From UBA3103 sp002365855 (GTDB taxonomy: Bacteria; Bacillota; Desulfotomaculia; Desulfotomaculales; Pelotomaculaceae), in assembly GCA_030627625.1 (NCBI GenBank), contig DAOURR010000049.1:1-17780 (forward strand): a DNA stretch of 17,780 nucleotides, given 5' to 3'. The position numbers and the translations under genes are program-made. Each line of letters opens with the position of its first letter. Positions within the stretch are counted from its first letter, which is position 1. Of the stretch, positions 14,934-17,780 are shown one piece after another. Under the pieces are notes generated by a model, which was given only the letters and a program-made list of their open reading frames with translations, had not been told where the DNA came from and did not search any database.

Positions 14934-15332
14934 ATGAGCGAGAAACGCATTCGTGTTCTGGTTGCAAAGCCAGGTTTAGACGGGCACGACCGTGGTGCTA
15001 AAGTTATCGCCCAAGCCCTGCGTGATGGGGGCATGGAAGTAGTATATACGGGCTTAAGGCAGACCCCTGAGCAGATCGTATCTGCAGCGTTGCAGGAAGA
15101 TGTTAATGTAGTTGGAATGAGCATTCTTTCCGGAGCGCACGCTACCCTGTTTCCACAAGTAGTAGATTTACTTAAAGCGCAGGGTGCAGGTGACATCCTG
15201 GTGGTAGGCGGAGGGATCATTCCGGAGGAAGATATCCCGGCATTGAAAGATGCTGGTATATCCGAAGTATTCGGACCCGGCACACCACTTGAAAATGTTG
15301 TTAAGTACATTAAGGAAAACGTGAAAAACTAG
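14934..15332 (+). CDS. Methylmalonyl-CoA mutase, small subunit (cobalamin-binding)
   Basis: This 132-residue protein is a stand-alone B12-binding domain. The cobalamin signature DxHxxG is DGHDRG at residues 16-21, with His18 as the lower axial ligand and Lys12 just before it. SILSGAH and VVGGGIIPEED match the loops that hold the nucleotide tail, and FGPGT precedes the C-terminal helix. It binds the large subunit encoded 17 bases upstream, and a strong ribosome site (GGAGAAGGAGG) precedes its ATG. Whether the two chains form a heterodimer or a heterotetramer cannot be seen. Confidence 0.96.
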   Translation: MSEKRIRVLVAKPGLDGHDRGAKVIAQALRDGGMEVVYTGLRQTPEQIVSAALQEDVNVVGMSILSGAHATLFPQVVDLLKAQGAGDILVVGGGIIPEEDIPALKDAGISEVFGPGTPLENVVKYIKENVKN

Positions 15333-15360
15333 TATACGCATTTGCAATTGAAAGGGAATG

Positions 15361-15381
15361 GTGCCGGCTTCTTGCCGGCAC
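15361..15381. other. GC-rich perfect hairpin between mutase small subunit and epimerase genes
   Basis: GTGCCGGC (15361-15368) and GCCGGCAC (15374-15381) form a perfect 8-bp stem with a 5-base loop. No T-run follows on either strand, so it is not a standard intrinsic terminator. A second, weaker repeat, ATACTA/TAGTAT (15405-15421), lies downstream. The pair may stabilise or process the mRNA in this 121-bp gap. Confidence 0.6.
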
Positions 15382-15453
15382 AAAACCCCTAAGGATTGGA
15401 AGTGATACTAGAGGTTAGTATTTCAGATACCAAAATGATTTGGAGGGATCCGG

Positions 15454-15855
15454 ATGATTAAAAAGATTGACCATATCGGTATAGCAGTCAAGGATCTCAA
15501 TGCATCGTTAAAGTTTTGGGAAGGTATGCTGGGCTTAAAAGCTGTTGAAACCGAAGTAGTAGAAGAGCAAAAAGTAAAGGTAGCCTTTTTACCTACGGGT
15601 GACAGTGAAGTTGAGCTTCTTGAATCAACATCTCCCGATGGACCAATCGCCAAGTATATCGAGAAGAATGGTGAAGGAATCCAGCACATCGCTTTCCGGG
15701 TTGATAACCTTGAGCAAAGGCTGGCGGAACTGAAAGAGAAAGGCGTCCGTTTGATTGACGAGAAGCCCCGGCGTGGGGCTGGTGGCGCCAAAATAGCCTT
15801 TTTGCATCCGAAAGCCACCTTTGGTATCCTGGTTGAACTGAGTGAGCGCGACTAG
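15454..15855 (+). CDS. mce: Methylmalonyl-CoA epimerase
   Basis: The 133-residue protein is a VOC-fold metalloenzyme that interconverts (S)- and (R)-methylmalonyl-CoA, linking the carboxyltransferase product to the mutase substrate. The two beta-alpha-beta-beta-beta repeats are seen as IDHIGIAVKDL... and GIQHIAFRVDNL.... The expected metal ligands are His7, Glu54 (VELLE), His78 and Glu128 (LVELSE). Length and order match the family. Start ATG with GGAGGG at 15442-15447. It is 15 bases before the carboxyltransferase gene, so those two are co-translated; a hairpin gap separates it from the mutase. Confidence 0.95.
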   Translation: MIKKIDHIGIAVKDLNASLKFWEGMLGLKAVETEVVEEQKVKVAFLPTGDSEVELLESTSPDGPIAKYIEKNGEGIQHIAFRVDNLEQRLAELKEKGVRLIDEKPRRGAGGAKIAFLHPKATFGILVELSERD

Positions 15856-15870
15856 AATGGAGGTAATCGC

Positions 15871-17409
15871 ATGAGCATGCAGGAAAAACTGGACCTGCTA
15901 AATGAATTAAGGCAGAAAGTCGAAGCTGGCGGTGGCCAGAAAAGAATAGACAAGCAGCATCAAGGCGGTAAAAAAACTTCGAGGGAACGGATTAACGAGC
16001 TGTATGATACTGGTTCCTTCAGGGAAATCGATGTTTTTGCCGCAACACAAGACGATTACAAAAACAACAAGACCCCGGGTGAAGGTGTTACATGCGGTTA
16101 CGGCACCATCGGCGGCCGCAAGGTATATATTTTCGCCCAGGACTTCACTGTAATAGGTGGTTCTCTAGGACGCATACACGCTGCCAAAATATGCAAGACC
16201 CTAGACATGGCGATGAAAGTCGGCGCTCCTGTTGTAGGCATTTGTGACTCCGGCGGCGCACGAATTCAGGAAGCTGTTGACGCTCTGAATGGTTATGGTG
16301 AAATCTTCTACCGTAATACTATCGCATCAGGTGTCATTCCTCAGATTTCAGTGATTATGGGGCCCTGTGCAGGCGGCGCGGTTTATTCCCCGGCTCTTAC
16401 CGACTTTATCATGATGGTTTCCGGAACCAGCCAGATGTTCATTACAGGACCTCTGGTTATTAAAGCCGTAACAGGTGAAGATGTAAGCATGGAGGCTCTC
16501 GGCGGCGCTGGCACTCATAACCAGGTCAGCGGTGTTGCGCATTTCATGGCCAGTAACGAAGAGGATTGTATCGCCCAGATCCAGGCACTTATCAGTTACC
16601 TGCCATTGAACAACCTTGAAGACCCGCCGACATACCCGCCAGTTGAACCGGCCCTAGATAAGGAAACTCTGCTCTCAGTTGTCCCTGACGAACCAAACAA
16701 GGGATATGATGTTCGTGATGTTATCAACGCTGTAGTAGATGCCGGCTCATTATTTGAGGTCCACCAGTACTACTCAACAAACGCTGTTGTTGGTTTTGCA
16801 CGGGTTAGCGGCCAACCGGTCGGTATTATTGCCAACCAGCCGAAAGTGCTGGCAGGCTGTCTGGACATCAACGTATCAGATAAGATCGCCCGCCAAATTC
16901 GTTTCTGCGACTGCTTCAACTTACCAATCATTACCTTTATGGACGTACCTGGCTTTTTGCCTGGAGTACAGCAGGAATACGGCGGAATTATCCGTCACGG
17001 CGCCAAGATGCTTTATGCCTATTCCGAGGCAACAGTGCCCAAGATTACGGTAATCACCCGCAAGGCATACGGCGGAGCTTACCTGGCGATGTGCGCAGCA
17101 TCCCTGCGGGCTGATACAACATATGCCTGGCCTTCTGCTGAAATCGCCGTTATGGGTCCGGAAGGCGCCGTCAATGTCATCAACCGCAAGGAAATAGCTG
17201 AGGCTGACAACCCGATTGAAATGCGTAAAAAGCTGGTTCAAGATTATAAAGACCGTTTTGCAAACCCGTATCAGGCCAGCGCCAGAGGATTCATTCAGGA
17301 TGTAATTGATCCGAGGGATACACGGGAAAAAATCATTAGCGCTCTCTGGGATTTATCCACTAAACGCGAAACCAGGCCTAAGAAAAAGCACGGAAATATC
17401 CCCATGTAG
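15871..17409 (+). CDS. Methylmalonyl-CoA carboxyltransferase/decarboxylase alpha (12S) subunit
   Basis: This 512-residue acyl-CoA carboxyltransferase moves CO2 between methylmalonyl-CoA/propionyl-CoA and the biotin of a carrier protein. Two crotonase-like domains are seen. The N-domain has ARIQEAVDAL after ICDSGG, with GPCAGGAVYSPALTDF. The C-domain has NQPKVLAGCLDI, FMDVPGFLPGVQQEYGGII, GAKMLYAYSEATVPK and AYGGAYLAMC. The 12S subunit of transcarboxylase, the alpha subunit of Na+-pumping methylmalonyl-CoA decarboxylase and the beta subunit of propionyl-CoA carboxylase share this fold, so the exact complex is not fixed by this gene alone. The adjacent small subunit and biotin carrier fit a decarboxylase or transcarboxylase. 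No membrane beta subunit is in view. Start ATG with GGAGG upstream. Confidence 0.93.
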   Translation: MSMQEKLDLLNELRQKVEAGGGQKRIDKQHQGGKKTSRERINELYDTGSFREIDVFAATQDDYKNNKTPGEGVTCGYGTIGGRKVYIFAQDFTVIGGSLGRIHAAKICKTLDMAMKVGAPVVGICDSGGARIQEAVDALNGYGEIFYRNTIASGVIPQISVIMGPCAGGAVYSPALTDFIMMVSGTSQMFITGPLVIKAVTGEDVSMEALGGAGTHNQVSGVAHFMASNEEDCIAQIQALISYLPLNNLEDPPTYPPVEPALDKETLLSVVPDEPNKGYDVRDVINAVVDAGSLFEVHQYYSTNAVVGFARVSGQPVGIIANQPKVLAGCLDINVSDKIARQIRFCDCFNLPIITFMDVPGFLPGVQQEYGGIIRHGAKMLYAYSEATVPKITVITRKAYGGAYLAMCAASLRADTTYAWPSAEIAVMGPEGAVNVINRKEIAEADNPIEMRKKLVQDYKDRFANPYQASARGFIQDVIDPRDTREKIISALWDLSTKRETRPKKKHGNIPM

Positions 17410-17443
17410 TGCTGAGTACCGGCATGGAGGAGGAGTAAATTAT

Positions 17444-17635
17444 ATGGCAAAAGGCAAAGCCAAATCAGCTGTAAAGCCCGAAGTGCTGGCCGCCATCACA
17501 GCGGCACTAGCATTTTATGGTTATTCATCAGAAGCAGGGTATCAAGTAAGTAATATAAAGAAAAGCAACCCGTGGAAAATGGCCGGCCTGCTGGAAGCGA
17601 TGTTAGGCCGCGACCTGACAATGAGGAATGTCTAA
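17444..17635 (+). CDS. Small delta/epsilon-like subunit of the methylmalonyl-CoA decarboxylase/transcarboxylase
   Basis: A 63-residue protein with a basic start (MAKGKAKSAVKPE), an Ala-rich helix VLAAITAALAFYGY and a short C-terminal part with IKKSNPWKMAGLLEAM. The order 'xEVxAAIxAAxA ... I+K ... PWKxAGxLExM' resembles the C-terminal part of decarboxylase gamma/delta chains and small epsilon subunits, which bridge the carboxyltransferase and the biotin carrier. No N-terminal membrane segment of the OadG kind is present, so it looks soluble. A strong GGAGGAGGAG lies before ATG 17444. Its place between the alpha subunit and the biotin carrier supports the role. Homology is judged by eye and is moderate. 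Confidence 0.65.
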   Translation: MAKGKAKSAVKPEVLAAITAALAFYGYSSEAGYQVSNIKKSNPWKMAGLLEAMLGRDLTMRNV

Positions 17636-17686
17636 ACAGAACTGGGCATAATGAAGAGAGGCCTATCATTAGGAGGGAATTTTTGC

Positions 17687-17780
17687 ATGAAAAAATTTAA
17701 AGTTAAGGTTAATGATGAGATTTTTGAAGTAGAGGTAGAATTCTACCTCTACTTCAAAAATCTCATCATTAACCTTAACT
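17687..17780 (+). CDS. Biotin carboxyl carrier protein, N-terminal fragment only (cut by palindromic fold-back)
   Basis: AGGAGGG at 17671-17677 precedes ATG 17687. The first 18 codons, MKKFKVKVNDEIFEVEVE, are typical of biotin/lipoyl attachment proteins of the decarboxylase and transcarboxylase type, which carry the carboxyl-biotin between subunits. The Pro/Ala linker and the biotinylated Lys motif (usually EAMKM) are not present because, from 17741 on, the sequence is the reverse complement of 17701-17740. The frame stays open to the window end but is meaningless there. Real coding evidence ends at 17740. Confidence 0.75.
   Translation, partial: MKKFKVKVNDEIFEVEVEFYLYFKNLIINLN
17701..17780. 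repeat. 80-bp perfect palindrome at the window end (probable fold-back/assembly artefact)
   Basis: Bases 17741-17780 are the exact reverse complement of 17701-17740. There is no spacer; the axis lies in GAATTC (17738-17743). The left arm is coding sequence of the biotin-carrier gene and the right arm is its antisense copy, ending exactly at the window end. A natural perfect palindrome of this length is unstable in bacteria and would destroy an essential pathway gene, so a chimeric read or contig-end artefact is the likely cause. Confidence 0.97.

Noticed and set aside
17306..17443. Longer version of the small delta subunit starting inside the carboxyltransferase gene
   Set aside because: It overlaps the end of the carboxyltransferase in another frame, while ATG 17444 has a very strong ribosome site.
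17701..17780. Terminal palindrome as a transposon end, telomere-like hairpin or phage terminus
   Set aside because: The left arm is ordinary coding sequence of a pathway gene in frame from its start codon, and there is no transposase, target duplication or terminus signature.

Overview
The window reads as chromosomal DNA of an anaerobic, spore-forming Firmicute of the Pelotomaculum/Desulfotomaculum (Peptococcaceae) type. Three things point there: an hfq-spoVK pair, a Gram-positive LexA with a Bacillus-type SOS box, and a methylmalonyl-CoA (mmc) gene cluster in the order known from the syntrophic propionate oxidiser Pelotomaculum thermopropionicum. The genus is an inference from gene content and order; no search was run.

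Left part (1-8901), housekeeping. A 5'-truncated histone-deacetylase-family amidohydrolase with a Cys-rich tail is followed directly by mutL, a class I SAM-dependent methyltransferase (PF04445-like), miaA and hfq, all on + and closely packed. A clear intrinsic terminator closes this run at 4866-4896. Next come a SpoVK-like AAA ATPase, a PLP-dependent methionine gamma-lyase/'aluminium resistance' family protein (YnbB-like) and a LysR regulator. A hairpin terminator at 8227-8253 separates LysR from convergent lexA (minus strand).

Right part (9098-17780), syntrophic propionate metabolism, all on +. The order is two-subunit class I fumarase (mmcB, mmcC), a 591-bp gene-poor and structure-rich gap, succinyl-CoA synthetase (sucC, sucD), methylmalonyl-CoA mutase as separate catalytic and B12-binding subunits, methylmalonyl-CoA epimerase, the carboxyltransferase (12S/alpha) subunit of a methylmalonyl-CoA decarboxylase/transcarboxylase, a 63-residue delta/epsilon-like subunit, and the first 18 codons of a biotin carrier protein. 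Together they carry propionyl-CoA through methylmalonyl-CoA, succinyl-CoA (ATP made by SucCD), succinate and fumarate to malate, or the reverse. The biotin carrier beyond codon 18, any 5S subunit, malate dehydrogenase and succinate dehydrogenase would lie outside the window.

The last 80 bases (17701-17780) are a perfect palindrome with no spacer, which folds the biotin-carrier gene back on itself after codon 18. This is most simply a contig-end fold-back or assembly artefact, so 17741-17780 should not be trusted as real downstream sequence. Other points of interest: the fumarase alpha gene appears to start at ATT; its last five codons plus stop are tandemly duplicated; the fumarase-sucC gap holds hairpins, mini-ORFs and an orphan Shine-Dalgarno; lexA and the mmc cluster share a divergent control region with one SOS box. 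I see no rRNA, tRNA, CRISPR array, insertion sequence or prophage. I do not find an obviously new multi-gene system.
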